A stretch of DNA of 64,000 nucleotides from Halomarina litorea (GTDB taxonomy: Archaea > Halobacteriota > Halobacteria > Halobacteriales > Haloarculaceae), in assembly GCF_024227715.1 (NCBI RefSeq), contig NZ_CP100448.1, forward strand, positions 2,811,655-2,875,654, written 5' to 3'. This document shows, in pieces, positions 8,709 to 17,199 of this stretch (the first letter of the stretch is position 1; every line of letters starts with the position of its first letter). The notes below the pieces were generated by a model. It worked only from the letters and a program-made list of their open reading frames with translations, ran no database searches and was not told the origin of the DNA. Both the position numbers and the translations under genes were made by a program.

Positions 8709-9386
8709 ATGCGCTTTGTTATCGTAGGTGCGGGTCGGGTCGGCCGGCGGACCGCACGCGTGCTCTCCGAGGAGGGACACGACGTGACGGTCATCGAGCG
8801 CGACCCGGACCGCGTCGAGCGCGTGCGGACGAACGGCTTCGAGGTCGTCGAGGGTGACGGCGGCAACGAGGACGACCTCCTCGACGTGGGGCTGGACGAC
8901 GTCGACGGTCTGGGGGCGCTCTCGGGCGACGTCACGACGAACCTCGTCGCCTGTCTGATCGCCAAGTCTCACGGCTGTCGGACGGTCCTCCGCGTCGACG
9001 GCGACTACCGCGAGTACATCTTCCACAAGTACGCGAGCGACGTCGACGAGGTCATCTACCCCGAACGGCTGGGGGCCATCGCGGCGAAGAACGCGCTGAT
9101 GGGCGGGACCGTCCGCGCCATCGCCGACATCGCCCAGAACATCCAGTTGCTCGAACTCACCGTCCGCGAGGACGCCCCGATGCACGGCTACACCCTCTCG
9201 GAACTGGAACTCCCGTCGAACTCCAAGCTCCTGGCGTTCGGGAAGGAAGGCGAGACCGTCGACCTGCCCGACGGCGACGACTCGCTGGAGGCGGGCGACC
9301 GCGTCGTCGTCATCGCCGAGTTCGACTCGCTGGCCGACGTCCGCCACCTCATCGTCGGCGACCGTTCGCGGAAGGCGACCGCCTGA
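8709..9386 (+). CDS. trkA: TrkA-type NAD-binding regulator of potassium transport
   Basis: Protein of 225 residues with a TrkA-N (RCK-N) Rossmann domain, GAGRVGRR at residues 7-14, the acidic end of the second strand (VIERD) and the GDGGNEDDL segment. A TrkA-C domain occupies roughly residues 140-220 (LELTVREDAPMHGYTLSELELP ... GDRVVVIAE). Such subunits bind NAD(H) or nucleotides and gate a membrane Trk/Ktr channel subunit, which is not in this window. A TATA-like AGTTAT lies about 28 bases upstream. The protein is a single TrkA unit; many haloarchaeal copies have one or two. pspAB follows 39 bases later. Confidence 0.85.
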   Translation: MRFVIVGAGRVGRRTARVLSEEGHDVTVIERDPDRVERVRTNGFEVVEGDGGNEDDLLDVGLDDVDGLGALSGDVTTNLVACLIAKSHGCRTVLRVDGDYREYIFHKYASDVDEVIYPERLGAIAAKNALMGGTVRAIADIAQNIQLLELTVREDAPMHGYTLSELELPSNSKLLAFGKEGETVDLPDGDDSLEAGDRVVVIAEFDSLADVRHLIVGDRSRKATA

Positions 9387-9425
9387 CAACCCCACGGCTA
9401 AATCCTCCCGCCCCGATTCGCCTCC

Positions 9426-10034
9426 ATGGGTATCCTCGACTCCCTCCGGTCGGTCCTCGGCATGAGCGCCGAGGCCGACGCCACCCGCGAGGCCAGCCCG
9501 GAGGACCTCTTCGGGATGAGCACCGCCTACGTGACGATGCAGGCGAACCTCGGCTACGACCCCACCGGCGAGGCGGCGCTCTGCTTCTCGGGCGTCGACA
9601 GCACCGCCTTCGCCGAGACGGAACGACAGGTCGAGGCCATCCTCGAAGCCGGCGAGATAGAGACGGGGACGCAAGCCCGGTTCGTCCGCGACGGCCACGG
9701 CTACCAGTGGGTCATCCTGGAGGACGACGAGTTCGAGGACCTCGTCACCAGCATCCACTTCGCCGCCGACACGTTCGTCGAGGAGGGCTTCGGCTCCCGG
9801 CTGCTGGCGGCGCTGTTCGCCTTCGAGCGCGACGGCCGGGTCGTCTACTGGGTGTACTCCTTCCGTCGCGGGGCGTACTACCCGTTCGCGCCGACGGGAG
9901 GCCACGAACGCGACACCAGCGCTGAGTTCAAACTGGAGAGCGTCTTCGACGGCGAACTCACGGTCGAGAAGGAAAAGGAGTACTGGTACCCCCTCTGGCC
10001 CGAGGGCGACGGGCGCCCGTGGGGTCGAAGCTGA
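9426..10034 (+). CDS. pspAB: PspAB, PspA-associated protein
   Basis: Protein of 202 residues that closely matches the haloarchaeal PspAB family as I know it: an N-terminus MGILDSLRSVLGM, the block EDLFGMSTAYVTMQANLGYDPTG, a central VILEDDEFEDLVTSIHFAADT segment and an aromatic C-terminal part (EKEKEYWYPLWPEGD). The family is named for genomic association with PspA and HtpX membrane-stress proteins; no enzymatic activity is established. No HtpX or PspA gene is in the window. The next gene starts two bases after the stop, so they are probably co-transcribed. Confidence 0.85.
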   Translation: MGILDSLRSVLGMSAEADATREASPEDLFGMSTAYVTMQANLGYDPTGEAALCFSGVDSTAFAETERQVEAILEAGEIETGTQARFVRDGHGYQWVILEDDEFEDLVTSIHFAADTFVEEGFGSRLLAALFAFERDGRVVYWVYSFRRGAYYPFAPTGGHERDTSAEFKLESVFDGELTVEKEKEYWYPLWPEGDGRPWGRS

Positions 10035-10035
10035 C

Positions 10036-10476
10036 GTGGTCGCCCCGTTCGACCACTTCCGGGCCGACGAGGGCGCACCGGTGGCTCCCGGCATCTACCG
10101 CGTCGTGGGCGCCGACGACGAGCGTGTGACCCTCCTGCACGTCGGCGACACGGCGGGCGGGCGCGTCCACACGGGTCGAATCGAGCGCGTCCCTCGGACG
10201 GCACTCGACCGCCTCGAGGCGGCCGACTCGCCGGACCTGACCGGACCGCGCGCCGCCCTCGCGGGAGGGCTGGAGGGACTGTGGCTCACCGCCCGGTTCG
10301 CCCCGCGGCGGGCCGCCAAGCGACCCCTCCAGACCGTCGCCGGACTCGTCCTCTACCTCGGGGGACTGCTCGGTCCGTCCGTCGCCACCCTCCCGGACCC
10401 AGCGTTCGACCTCGCTCAGGCGGCCGGCGTCCTCCTCCTCGCCGCCGCGGTGGCCGGTCTCCCGCGCGGCCGGTGA
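10036..10476 (+). CDS. Conserved haloarchaeal protein with C-terminal membrane helices
   Basis: A 146-residue protein starting at a GTG one base after the pspAB stop, so translation is probably coupled. The first half is soluble (PGIYRVVGADDERVTLLHVGD), resembling a small beta-barrel. The second half has two hydrophobic segments, TVAGLVLYLGGLLGPSVATL and AAGVLLLAAAVAGLP, and is rich in Arg before them. I do not recognise a named family. Its place in the pspAB transcription unit hints at a membrane-related role, which is inference only. Confidence 0.65.
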   Translation: MVAPFDHFRADEGAPVAPGIYRVVGADDERVTLLHVGDTAGGRVHTGRIERVPRTALDRLEAADSPDLTGPRAALAGGLEGLWLTARFAPRRAAKRPLQTVAGLVLYLGGLLGPSVATLPDPAFDLAQAAGVLLLAAAVAGLPRGR

Positions 10477-10526
10477 ACGGGTCCACGGCCGCCTCGCGAA
10501 CCGCGCTCTCGCCACCTAAACTCTCG

Positions 10527-10542
10527 CACTCGTGAACGAGTG
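10527..10542. repeat. Perfect 7-bp inverted repeat upstream of radA
   Basis: CACTCGT-GA-ACGAGTG, two 7-base arms with a 2-base spacer. It lies 49-64 bases upstream of the radA TATA box and 50 bases after the preceding stop codon. It could be an operator for radA or part of the 3' end of the upstream transcript. Confidence 0.5.
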
Positions 10543-10590
10543 GCACGCCGCCGTCGGGCGGTTTCACTTTCACTGTGCTGTTAACGACAC

Positions 10591-10598
10591 TTTATATA
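10591..10598 (+). promoter_or_regulatory. TATA box of radA
   Basis: TTTATATA in an otherwise GC-rich sequence, with its centre 26 bases before the radA ATG. This predicts a leaderless radA transcript. Confidence 0.8.
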
Positions 10599-10620
10599 CG
10601 GATAGGCACAAGCCCTGTCC

Positions 10621-11655
10621 ATGGCAGGTCCCGTAGACCTCGAGAACCTCCCGGGCGTCGGCCCGGCGACGGCGGAGAAGTTGAAAGAGAACGGTTACGA
10701 CTCCTACCAGGGCATCGCGGTCGCCTCCCCGGGAGAGCTGTCGAACACGGCCGACGTCGGCGAGTCGACGGCCCACGACATCATCCAGGCCGCCCGCGAG
10801 GCGGCCGACATCGGCGGGTTCGAGACCGGGACACAGGTCCTCGAACGCCGCGAGCGCATCGGCAAACTGGAGTGGCTGGTCCCGGAGGTCGACGAGATGC
10901 TCGGCGGCGGCGTCGAGACCCAGTCCATCACCGAGGTGTACGGCGAGTTCGGGGCCGGCAAGTCCCAGATCACCCACCAGCTCTCGGTGAACGTCCAGCT
11001 CCCCAAGGAGGTCGGCGGCCTCCGCGGGAGCGTCATCTTCATCGACTCCGAGGACACCTTCCGACCCGAGCGCATCGAGGAGATGCTCCGCGGTCTCGAC
11101 GACGAGGTCCTCCAGGCGGCGCTCGACGACCGCGAGATCGAGGGCACGCCCGACGACGAGGACGCGATGGAGGAACTCCTCGCCGCGTTCCTCGACAAGA
11201 TCCACGTCGCGAAGGCGTTCAACTCCAACCACCAGATCCTCCTCGCCGAGAAGGCCCAGGAGATCGCCCGCGACCTGGAGGACGACGAGTTCCCCGTCCG
11301 CCTCGTCTGCGTGGACTCGCTGACGGCCCACTTCCGCGCCGAGTACGTCGGCCGTGGCGAACTCGCCCCGCGCCAGCAGAAACTCAACAAGCACCTCCAC
11401 GACCTCGACCGCGTCGGGAACCTCTACAACGCGGCCGTGCTGGTGACCAATCAGGTCCAGTCGAACCCCGACGCCTTCTTCGGCGACCCCACGAAGCCCA
11501 TCGGGGGGAACATCCTCGGCCACAAGTCCACCTTCCGGATGTACCTCCGCAAGTCGAAGGCCGACAAGCGCATCGTCAAACTCGTCGACGCGCCGAACCT
11601 CCCCGACGGCGAGGCGGTCATGCGCGTCACCGGCGACGGCCTGAAGCCGGAGTGA
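10621..11655 (+). CDS. radA: RadA, archaeal RecA/Rad51-family recombinase
   Basis: Protein of 344 residues, full length and without an intein. The N-terminal helix-hairpin-helix domain ([20 protein letters not shown], residues ~7-60) binds DNA. The [11 protein letters not shown] linker carries the polymerisation motif. Walker A is GEFGAGKSQ at residues 108-116. Walker B is LVCVDSLT, followed by the L1 ([16 protein letters not shown]) and L2 regions ([13 protein letters not shown]). RadA forms filaments on single-stranded DNA and drives strand exchange in homologous recombination and repair. A strong TATA box and a perfect palindrome lie upstream. Confidence 0.97.
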   Translation: MAGPVDLENLPGVGPATAEKLKENGYDSYQGIAVASPGELSNTADVGESTAHDIIQAAREAADIGGFETGTQVLERRERIGKLEWLVPEVDEMLGGGVETQSITEVYGEFGAGKSQITHQLSVNVQLPKEVGGLRGSVIFIDSEDTFRPERIEEMLRGLDDEVLQAALDDREIEGTPDDEDAMEELLAAFLDKIHVAKAFNSNHQILLAEKAQEIARDLEDDEFPVRLVCVDSLTAHFRAEYVGRGELAPRQQKLNKHLHDLDRVGNLYNAAVLVTNQVQSNPDAFFGDPTKPIGGNILGHKSTFRMYLRKSKADKRIVKLVDAPNLPDGEAVMRVTGDGLKPE

Positions 11656-11668
11656 CGGACTCGGACGC

Positions 11669-12055
11669 TCAGCCCGACTCGTTTCCCGTCTCGAAGTGAA
11701 CGCTACCGTCCTCGTCGACGCCGACGGTGGTGAACGATCCGTCGGCCGCAGGGAGGTCGACTGACGTGTTGCCCATCGACCCGTTCTCGACGGTCGCGCG
11801 GACCCGGTACTCGCCGCTCCCGTCGAGCGTCAGCGCCGACTCGTAGTTCGACTCACCCTCGCCGTCGAGTTCGACCCGGTCGACCCGCTCGCCGTCCTGG
11901 AATACGGCGACCGTGATGGCGTTGTCCCCGTCGTCCTGGTCGACGACCCGGACGCGGTGGTCGGGGCCACTACCGAGGGTGGAACACCCGGCGAGCGCGC
12001 TAAACACGAGAAGGGCGATCAGGGCGGCGCGTGCGGTTCGTGTCACGGGCGCCAC
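11669..12055 (-). CDS. Small secreted lipoprotein
   Basis: A 128-residue protein with a Sec-type lipoprotein signal. A basic start (MAPVTRTAR) is followed by a hydrophobic stretch and the lipobox LAGC with Cys24. The mature part is a short acidic beta-sandwich-like domain (VDQDDGDNAITVAVFQDGERV ... GEYRVRATVENGS). The family is unknown. It is convergent with radA, 13 bases apart. Confidence 0.7.
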   Translation of the reverse strand: MAPVTRTARAALIALLVFSALAGCSTLGSGPDHRVRVVDQDDGDNAITVAVFQDGERVDRVELDGEGESNYESALTLDGSGEYRVRATVENGSMGNTSVDLPAADGSFTTVGVDEDGSVHFETGNESG

Positions 12056-12097
12056 TGTCCGTGCTACTGATAAGTACCTTCGGGAAGGTAAAACGAG

Positions 12098-12514
12098 CTA
12101 CTCGGTCTCGGTCTTCTCGATCTCGATGTCGCCCCGGTGGATCTTCGCGCCGTCCTGTGCCACCTTCTCGGCGAGGACGGCACACTTGATGCGCATGGGC
12201 GAGATGTCGACGCCGAGCATGTCGACGATGTCGTCGCGGTCCATGGCGACGAGGTCCTCGACGGACTTCCCCGGCAGTTCCTGCGTCAGGAGCGACGCCG
12301 AGGCCTGCGAGATGGCACAGCCGTCGCCGGAGAAGGCGACGTACTCGATGGTCTCGCCGTCGTCCTCCAGTCGGACGTCCATCCGGATGGTGTCCCCGCA
12401 GGTGGGGTTCTCCCCGACGTGCGAGAAGGTGGGGTCGTCGAGTTCCCCGTAGTTCCGCGGATTCTTGTAGTGGTCCAGGATCTGCTGTCGATACATGTCC
12501 GAGCCGAGTCCCAT
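12098..12514 (-). CDS. sufU: SufU/IscU-like iron-sulfur cluster assembly scaffold
   Basis: Protein of 138 residues. The three cluster-ligand cysteines are in the expected places: C39 in ENPTCGD (with D41), C66 in FSGDGCAIS and C111 in RIKCAVL. The N-terminus MYRQQILDHYKNPRNYG is typical of SufU. It receives sulfur from the SufS desulfurase, encoded 2.4 kb away at 14895-16172 on the same strand but in a separate unit. The ATG at 12512-12514 gives MGLGSDMYRQQ; the inner Met7 is the other possibility. Confidence 0.93.
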   Translation of the reverse strand: MGLGSDMYRQQILDHYKNPRNYGELDDPTFSHVGENPTCGDTIRMDVRLEDDGETIEYVAFSGDGCAISQASASLLTQELPGKSVEDLVAMDRDDIVDMLGVDISPMRIKCAVLAEKVAQDGAKIHRGDIEIEKTETE

Positions 12515-12706
12515 TGTTGCCCGAGATACGGGAGTGCGACCGAAAAGGATTCCGGGGCGGTGGTGCGTCGGTCAGCCGCCGATTTCAGTCTGCCGAACGT
12601 ATATGTCAGTTCCCCGGTGAGTGGTGACAGCCATGCGACCGCCCTCCACGACGGGAGTACGCCCCACCCATCGGAACCGACGACGAGACGACGGCGAGGT
12701 CAGCCG

Positions 12707-14212
12707 ATGACGGGACCGACCCGGCGCTCGTTCCTCGCCGGCGTCACGGCCGCGGGGGTCGGCGCGTCGCTCCCGACCACAGCACGGACCGGCAACTGGC
12801 GTCAGGACGCCGGCGAGTTCGCCCCGCTCGGAACCCTCGAACTGGAGGGGACCGAAGACGCCGACGTGAGCCCCGACGGTGAGACGGTCTACGTCGCGGT
12901 TGGCGACGGGTTCGCCGCCGTGGACGTCTCGACGCCGGGGGACCCGACGCTCCTCGCCGAACGACGGGGTATCGAGGCCGACCGGGAGACGGGACCGCTG
13001 ACCGGAATCTGGGACGTGCAGGCCGACGGGGAGTTCCTGCTGGTCGTCGGCCCCGCCGGCCCCGCCGAGACGGAACTGAAGGGCGCGGCGCTGTACGACG
13101 TGCGCGACCCCGCCGACCCGCGGCAGGTGTCGTTCTTCGAGACGGACCACGACATCCACAACGCGGCGCTGGCGGGGACGACGGCCTACCTGACGGGGTC
13201 GGGCCCGGACCGCGCGCCCGTGGTCGTAGTCGAGATGGAGGGCACCCCCGAGGAGGTGGCGCGGTGGTCGCTGTTCGACGTCGACGACCGCTGGGCCGAG
13301 GTTCCACAGGCCGCACGCACCTGCCACGACGTGATGGTGCGCGACGGCGTCGTCTACGCCTCCTACTGGGACGCGGGGACGTGGGTGGTCGACCTGAGCG
13401 ACCCCGCCTCACCGGAGTTCCTCGCGCGGGTCGGCGGTCGACCGTTCGAGACGCTCGCCGACATCCCGGAGAACGACGGGTTCGAGTCGGCGCTCACGCT
13501 CCCCGGGAACGCACACAACGCGGCGCTGAACGACGACGGGACGGTCCTCGCGGTGGGTCGGGAGGCCTTCGACGTGGAGGGGACCGGCGAGACGGCGACG
13601 ATGGGCGGCGTGGCCCTGTGGGACGTCTCGGACCTCGGGTCGGCCGAGCACCGGACGACCATCGCGCCGCCAGAACTCGACCGGGGAGGCGGCGTCCACC
13701 TCACCACCGCCCACAACTGTCACTTCCGTGGTGACCGCCTCTACACCTCCTGGTACCAGGGTGGCGTCCGGGTCTACGACGCCTCCGACCCGACCGCCCC
13801 GACGCGTCTCGCGTCGTGGGCCGACGCCGGGCGAGCCTCGTTCTTCGACGCCCTGCCCGTCGCGGACGGCGTGGCCGCGCCGAACCTCGGCGTCAGTCCG
13901 GAACAGGGGGGCCCCCCCGAGGGTGCGGGCGTGTACACCTTCCCCGAACCGGAGGCTGGGGGCGAACCGGCGACGACGCGGACCCCCACGGGGACGCCCA
14001 CTCCGACGGCGAACGGGACTGCGACGAGTGCCACGCCGACCGGGACGACCGAACCGGTCGTGACGACGGGAGCGGCGACCACGGCCCCGACCAGCGTCGC
14101 CGACTCGCCCGCCGCGACCAGTGCGGACGGGCCGGGGTTCGGCCCGCTGGCAGCACTCGCGGGCGGTGGGCTGGCAGCGTGGCGACTGCTCGCGGGTGAC
14201 GCCGAGAAGTGA
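12707..14212 (+). CDS. Tat-exported LVIVD-repeat surface protein with archaeosortase-type C-terminus
   Basis: Protein of 501 residues. The N-terminus MTGPTRRSFLAGVTAAGVGA is a twin-arginine signal (RR at 6-7). The body is made of LVIVD-type beta-propeller repeats (for example VYVAVGDGFAAVDVSTPGDP, VYASYWDAGTWVVDLSDPASP, LYTSWYQGGVRVYDASDPTAP). A Thr/Pro-rich, probably glycosylated stalk occupies residues ~415-470. The last ~27 residues hold GPGFGP, a hydrophobic stretch and a short charged tail, resembling the PGF-CTERM signal processed by archaeosortase A. This indicates a folded domain held at the cell surface. An in-frame GTG at 12617 is an alternative start. The function of the propeller is unknown. 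Confidence 0.85.
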   Translation: MTGPTRRSFLAGVTAAGVGASLPTTARTGNWRQDAGEFAPLGTLELEGTEDADVSPDGETVYVAVGDGFAAVDVSTPGDPTLLAERRGIEADRETGPLTGIWDVQADGEFLLVVGPAGPAETELKGAALYDVRDPADPRQVSFFETDHDIHNAALAGTTAYLTGSGPDRAPVVVVEMEGTPEEVARWSLFDVDDRWAEVPQAARTCHDVMVRDGVVYASYWDAGTWVVDLSDPASPEFLARVGGRPFETLADIPENDGFESALTLPGNAHNAALNDDGTVLAVGREAFDVEGTGETATMGGVALWDVSDLGSAEHRTTIAPPELDRGGGVHLTTAHNCHFRGDRLYTSWYQGGVRVYDASDPTAPTRLASWADAGRASFFDALPVADGVAAPNLGVSPEQGGPPEGAGVYTFPEPEAGGEPATTRTPTGTPTPTANGTATSATPTGTTEPVVTTGAATTAPTSVADSPAATSADGPGFGPLAALAGGGLAAWRLLAGDAEK

Positions 14213-14235
14213 GAAGGTGGAACGGGAGTCCCCGG

Positions 14236-14547
14236 TCAGTCCGCGCCGACGGCGTGCGAGGACTGCTCGGCGGAGTGTTCGACGGACTGTTCTCCGGACC
14301 GGTCGTTGAAGCGGTGCGGCGAGCGGAGGAACGCGATGAGACTCCACATGACGCCCGTGAGGAGCGACCCGACGGCCGAGAAGGGCATCCCGAGGCTGAG
14401 GAAGGTCGCACCGTAGACGACGCCGATAGTGGCGGAGGGGAGGGTGGTTCCGAGCGGGACGCTCGCCATCGAGTCACGGAGCGTCGGCACGAGGACCGCG
14501 AGTGAGAAGACGCTCCCCGCGAGGAACACCGCGTCTTGCCACATCAT
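14236..14547 (-). CDS. Three-helix membrane protein, possibly PQ-loop/SemiSWEET-like
   Basis: A 103-residue protein with three hydrophobic segments (AVFLAGSVFSLAVLVPTLRD, LPSATIGVVYGATFLSLGM, AVGSLLTGVMWSLIAFLRSP) and an acidic, Ser/Glu/His-rich cytoplasmic tail. The proline at the end of helix 1 (VPTLRD) and the overall three-helix size are reminiscent of SemiSWEET-type half-transporters, but the sequence match is weak and I would not assert transport. Confidence 0.5.
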   Translation of the reverse strand: MMWQDAVFLAGSVFSLAVLVPTLRDSMASVPLGTTLPSATIGVVYGATFLSLGMPFSAVGSLLTGVMWSLIAFLRSPHRFNDRSGEQSVEHSAEQSSHAVGAD

Positions 14548-14894
14548 CGTCGAACCCGTGCAGCCGCTGTGTGGTTAGCGAGTGAGACAACGTTCACACC
14601 GTCCGTAGCGGAAGCATCTTGAAAAGATTTACTGAGTTTCGTGTAAGGATTTTCGTGACCGTTCGATTTGGCACCGAACCACGAACAGTCGTTCGTAGGG
14701 GATTCGAACCGGCCGCGAGAACCGAGACGTCACTCCAAACGCGCCGCTCGTCGACCTCGCGGTCGGCGAGCGCTCACAGCGGGAAGTCCGAAGAAAAGCA
14801 CTCGTCGCCCCCGTCGGCGCACCCACACCGTTCGTGCCCGGTGGTCGGAGTTCGGCCGCTCGTTCGCCCGGAGGCTCGCTCTCGGGAACGCGCC
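14548..14894. other. Intergenic region with no recognised gene; one tRNA-T-arm-like fragment and a small hairpin
   Basis: 347 bases between a membrane protein gene and sufS. I see no supportable ORF. There is a perfect inverted repeat ACGAAC-AGTC-GTTCGT at 14681-14696, followed at about 14698-14710 by GGGATTCGAACC, which on the minus strand reads like a tRNA T-arm (GGTTCGAATCCC). The rest does not fold as a tRNA. The AT-rich stretch 14613-14660 could carry a terminator or a promoter without a recognised gene. Confidence 0.5.
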
Positions 14895-16172
14895 TCAGGC
14901 GAACAGTTCGACCGCGGCGTCGACCGCCTCCAACAGCACGTCGATCTCCTCTCGCGTGTTGTAGAGGTAGAACGACGCCCGCGCGGAGGCGGCGACGCCG
15001 AGTTTGTCGTGGAGTGGCTGGGTGCAGTGGTCGCCCGCGCGGATGGCCACGCCGTAGTCGTTGACGATAGAGGAGAGGTCGTGGGCGTGGACGCCGTCGA
15101 CGTTGAACGCGACGAGACCGCCGCGGTCGTCGGCGGGCGGGCCGTAGATGGTGACGTCGCCGCGCGCGTCGAGTTCCTCGTAGGCGTACTCCGTCAACTG
15201 CTGTTCGTGGGCCTGAATCCGCTCCAGTCCGACGTCGTCGAGGTACTCGCACGCCTCGGCGAACGCGATGCCGTCGGCGACGTTCGGCGTGCCCGCCTCG
15301 AACTTCCACGGGAGGTCCTCCCACGTCGCGTCGTCGTAGGTGACCTTCCGGATCATGTCGCCGCCGTAGAGGTACGGCTGCATCTCTTCGAGGATGTGCT
15401 CGCGCCCGTAGAGCGCTCCGACGCCGGTCGGGCCGCACATCTTGTGCGCCGAGAACGCGAGGAAGTCCGCGCCGAGGTCGGAGACGTCGACGGGCCGGTT
15501 CGGGACCGACTGGGCGGCGTCCACGAAGACGTAGGCGTCGTGGTCGTGGGCGAGGTCGGCGAGGTCCGCGATGGGGTTTATCGTCCCCAGCGTGTTCGAG
15601 ACGTGGACGGCGCTGACCATCCGCGTGTCGTCGGTGATGAGTTCCGCGGCGGCGTCCATGTCGAGGCGACCCTGCTCGTCGACGGGGATGTACTTCACCG
15701 CGGCGCCGGTGCGCTTGCCGATCTGTTGCCACGTCACCAGCGAGGCGTGGTGTTCCATCTCCGTGAGGACGACCTCGTCGCCCGGGCCGAGTTCCTCCAG
15801 CCCCCACGCGTAGGCGACGAGGTTCATCGCCTCGGTGGTGTTCTTGGTGAAGACGATCTCCTCGCGGCCCTCGGCGCCGACGAAGTCGGCGACCGTGTCG
15901 TGGGCCTCCTCGTAGGCGACGCTGGCCTCCTGGCTGAGGCTGTGGATGCCGCGGTGGACGTTCGAGTTGTACACCCGGTAGTACTCCGCGATGGCGTCGA
16001 CGACGCGGTCGGGGGTCTGGCTCGTCGCCGCGTTGTCGAGGTAGACCAGCGGCGTGTCGTCGCCCGGCCCCTCACCCGGCGTCGAGACGTCCCCGCCGAC
16101 CTTCCGCCCGAGGATGGGGAAGTCCTCGCGGATGCGCTCGACGTCGAGCGGTTCGGACTCTTGTACTCCCAT
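14895..16172 (-). CDS. sufS: SufS/Csd-type cysteine desulfurase
   Basis: Protein of 425 residues. It is a PLP enzyme that takes sulfur from cysteine for iron-sulfur cluster building. YLDNAATSQTPDRVVDAI, then NVHRGIHSLSQEASVAYEEAHDTVA, the cofactor Lys in FSAHKMCGPTG, and the catalytic Cys in AGDHCTQPLH all match group II (SufS) desulfurases. The start at MGVQESEPLDVERIREDFP fits the family; the open frame upstream is a shadow of the divergent lipoprotein gene. SufU is encoded at 12098-12514. No sufB, sufC or sufD is in the window. Confidence 0.93.
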   Translation of the reverse strand: MGVQESEPLDVERIREDFPILGRKVGGDVSTPGEGPGDDTPLVYLDNAATSQTPDRVVDAIAEYYRVYNSNVHRGIHSLSQEASVAYEEAHDTVADFVGAEGREEIVFTKNTTEAMNLVAYAWGLEELGPGDEVVLTEMEHHASLVTWQQIGKRTGAAVKYIPVDEQGRLDMDAAAELITDDTRMVSAVHVSNTLGTINPIADLADLAHDHDAYVFVDAAQSVPNRPVDVSDLGADFLAFSAHKMCGPTGVGALYGREHILEEMQPYLYGGDMIRKVTYDDATWEDLPWKFEAGTPNVADGIAFAEACEYLDDVGLERIQAHEQQLTEYAYEELDARGDVTIYGPPADDRGGLVAFNVDGVHAHDLSSIVNDYGVAIRAGDHCTQPLHDKLGVAASARASFYLYNTREEIDVLLEAVDAAVELFA

Positions 16173-16296
16173 TGTACGGAGGGACGGTGTCGAGAGGGAA
16201 CACTCCTTCGGTCGCGCACCCGAGAGACGGTCTCGGCCGTACCTATCGCTGATAAATATACTCATAACTACACTACATCCCCCGAACTCGGGGGCG

Positions 16297-17169
16297 ATGT
16301 ACTCGGACGACACACGACGTGCACGCGCGACGACCGACCGCGACGCGACGGCCGGCCTCACCCGACGCCAGTCCCTCGGCCTCCTCGCGGCCACGGCGGC
16401 CACCGGCCTCGCCGGGTGTACCGGCGACGACGGGACGGGGAGTCCCGCACCCGGCGACGGAGCGGCGGGCGACGGGGCGACGGCCGACGGCGACGGTTCG
16501 GGCGGGACGACGGCCAAAGGGGACGGCGGCGAGACGACGGGCGGTGCGGGCGACGACGAGAGCGGCGAGACGACGGGCGGTGCGGGCGACGACGAGAGCG
16601 GCGAGGGTTCCGGCGGTGGTAAGGTCGACGACCTCACGCTCTACCGGTTCGAGCGCCCCGAGACGTACACCTTCGAGACGGTGGACGGACTGGCCGCGGA
16701 CGGGGCGAGCGGTCGCCTCGTCGTGGACGTGACGGAGGCGGACGGCGAGACGGCGAGCGTGGACCTGACCTACGAGTACGGCGACCAGCGCTTCGAGGAC
16801 ACCGTCAGCGGCCCGGTGGACGAGGACCTCCAGGCCGACCTCATGCTCTCGCGGGCGGGCGGCTACTTCTTCTCGATGGGGCAGACCGGCATCGCCAACT
16901 ACCTCCAGGTGCGCGAGACGGTGACCGTCGGCGACGTCTGGGAGACGGGCGGGAGCAACCGCCTCCGCGTGGAGATCACCGAGCGGGCGACCCTCGCCGG
17001 CGTCGAGGGCTACCGGTTCGTCACGTCGCTCGTGGGCGGCGAGGACGAGGGCGTGGTCTCGCGCGGCGTCTACTCGCCGGACCTGCAGGTGCTTCCGGAG
17101 TTCGTCATGGAGGGAGAGGAGGGAGAGACGGCGCTCTCGAAGACGCTCGTGGAGTACGAACGGCGGTGA
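16297..17169 (+). CDS. Tat lipoprotein of unknown function with a low-complexity linker
   Basis: Protein of 290 residues. RRQSLGLLAATAATGLAGC is a twin-arginine lipoprotein signal (RR at 23-24, lipobox Cys41). A Gly/Asp/Thr-rich linker runs from about residue 42 to 108 and contains a perfect 12-residue duplication. The C-terminal ~180 residues form the folded domain (LYRFERPETYTFETVDGLAA ... VTVGDVWETGGSNRLRVEIT ... YSPDLQVLPEF), acidic and beta-rich. Several lipoproteins of this layout exist in haloarchaea without known roles. AT-rich sequence (ATAACTACA, 16264-16272) sits about 27 bases before the ATG. Confidence 0.75.
   Translation: MYSDDTRRARATTDRDATAGLTRRQSLGLLAATAATGLAGCTGDDGTGSPAPGDGAAGDGATADGDGSGGTTAKGDGGETTGGAGDDESGETTGGAGDDESGEGSGGGKVDDLTLYRFERPETYTFETVDGLAADGASGRLVVDVTEADGETASVDLTYEYGDQRFEDTVSGPVDEDLQADLMLSRAGGYFFSMGQTGIANYLQVRETVTVGDVWETGGSNRLRVEITERATLAGVEGYRFVTSLVGGEDEGVVSRGVYSPDLQVLPEFVMEGEEGETALSKTLVEYERR
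16528..16599 (+). repeat. Perfect 36-bp tandem duplication in the lipoprotein linker
   Basis: Two identical 36-base units (16528-16563 and 16564-16599), each encoding GETTGGAGDDES. A third copy begins (GGCGAG) before the pattern is lost. The unit is in-frame, so the linker can grow or shrink without breaking the protein. Confidence 0.95.
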
Positions 17170-17199
17170 GGAGCGGGGGGACGCGACGGGACCGCGGGC

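Noticed and set aside
8340-10094. A long minus-strand frame through trkA and pspAB
   Set aside because: It is a shadow of two clear plus-strand genes. Only the last 91 codons make a plausible protein.
14698-14710. GGGATTCGAACC as part of a minus-strand tRNA gene
   Set aside because: Only the T-loop-like segment is present. No acceptor, D or anticodon arm can be folded around it.
14895-16637. sufS extended upstream to an ATG near 16637
   Set aside because: The extra N-terminus is low-complexity Ser/Pro sequence, antisense to the lipoprotein gene. The family start is at 16172.
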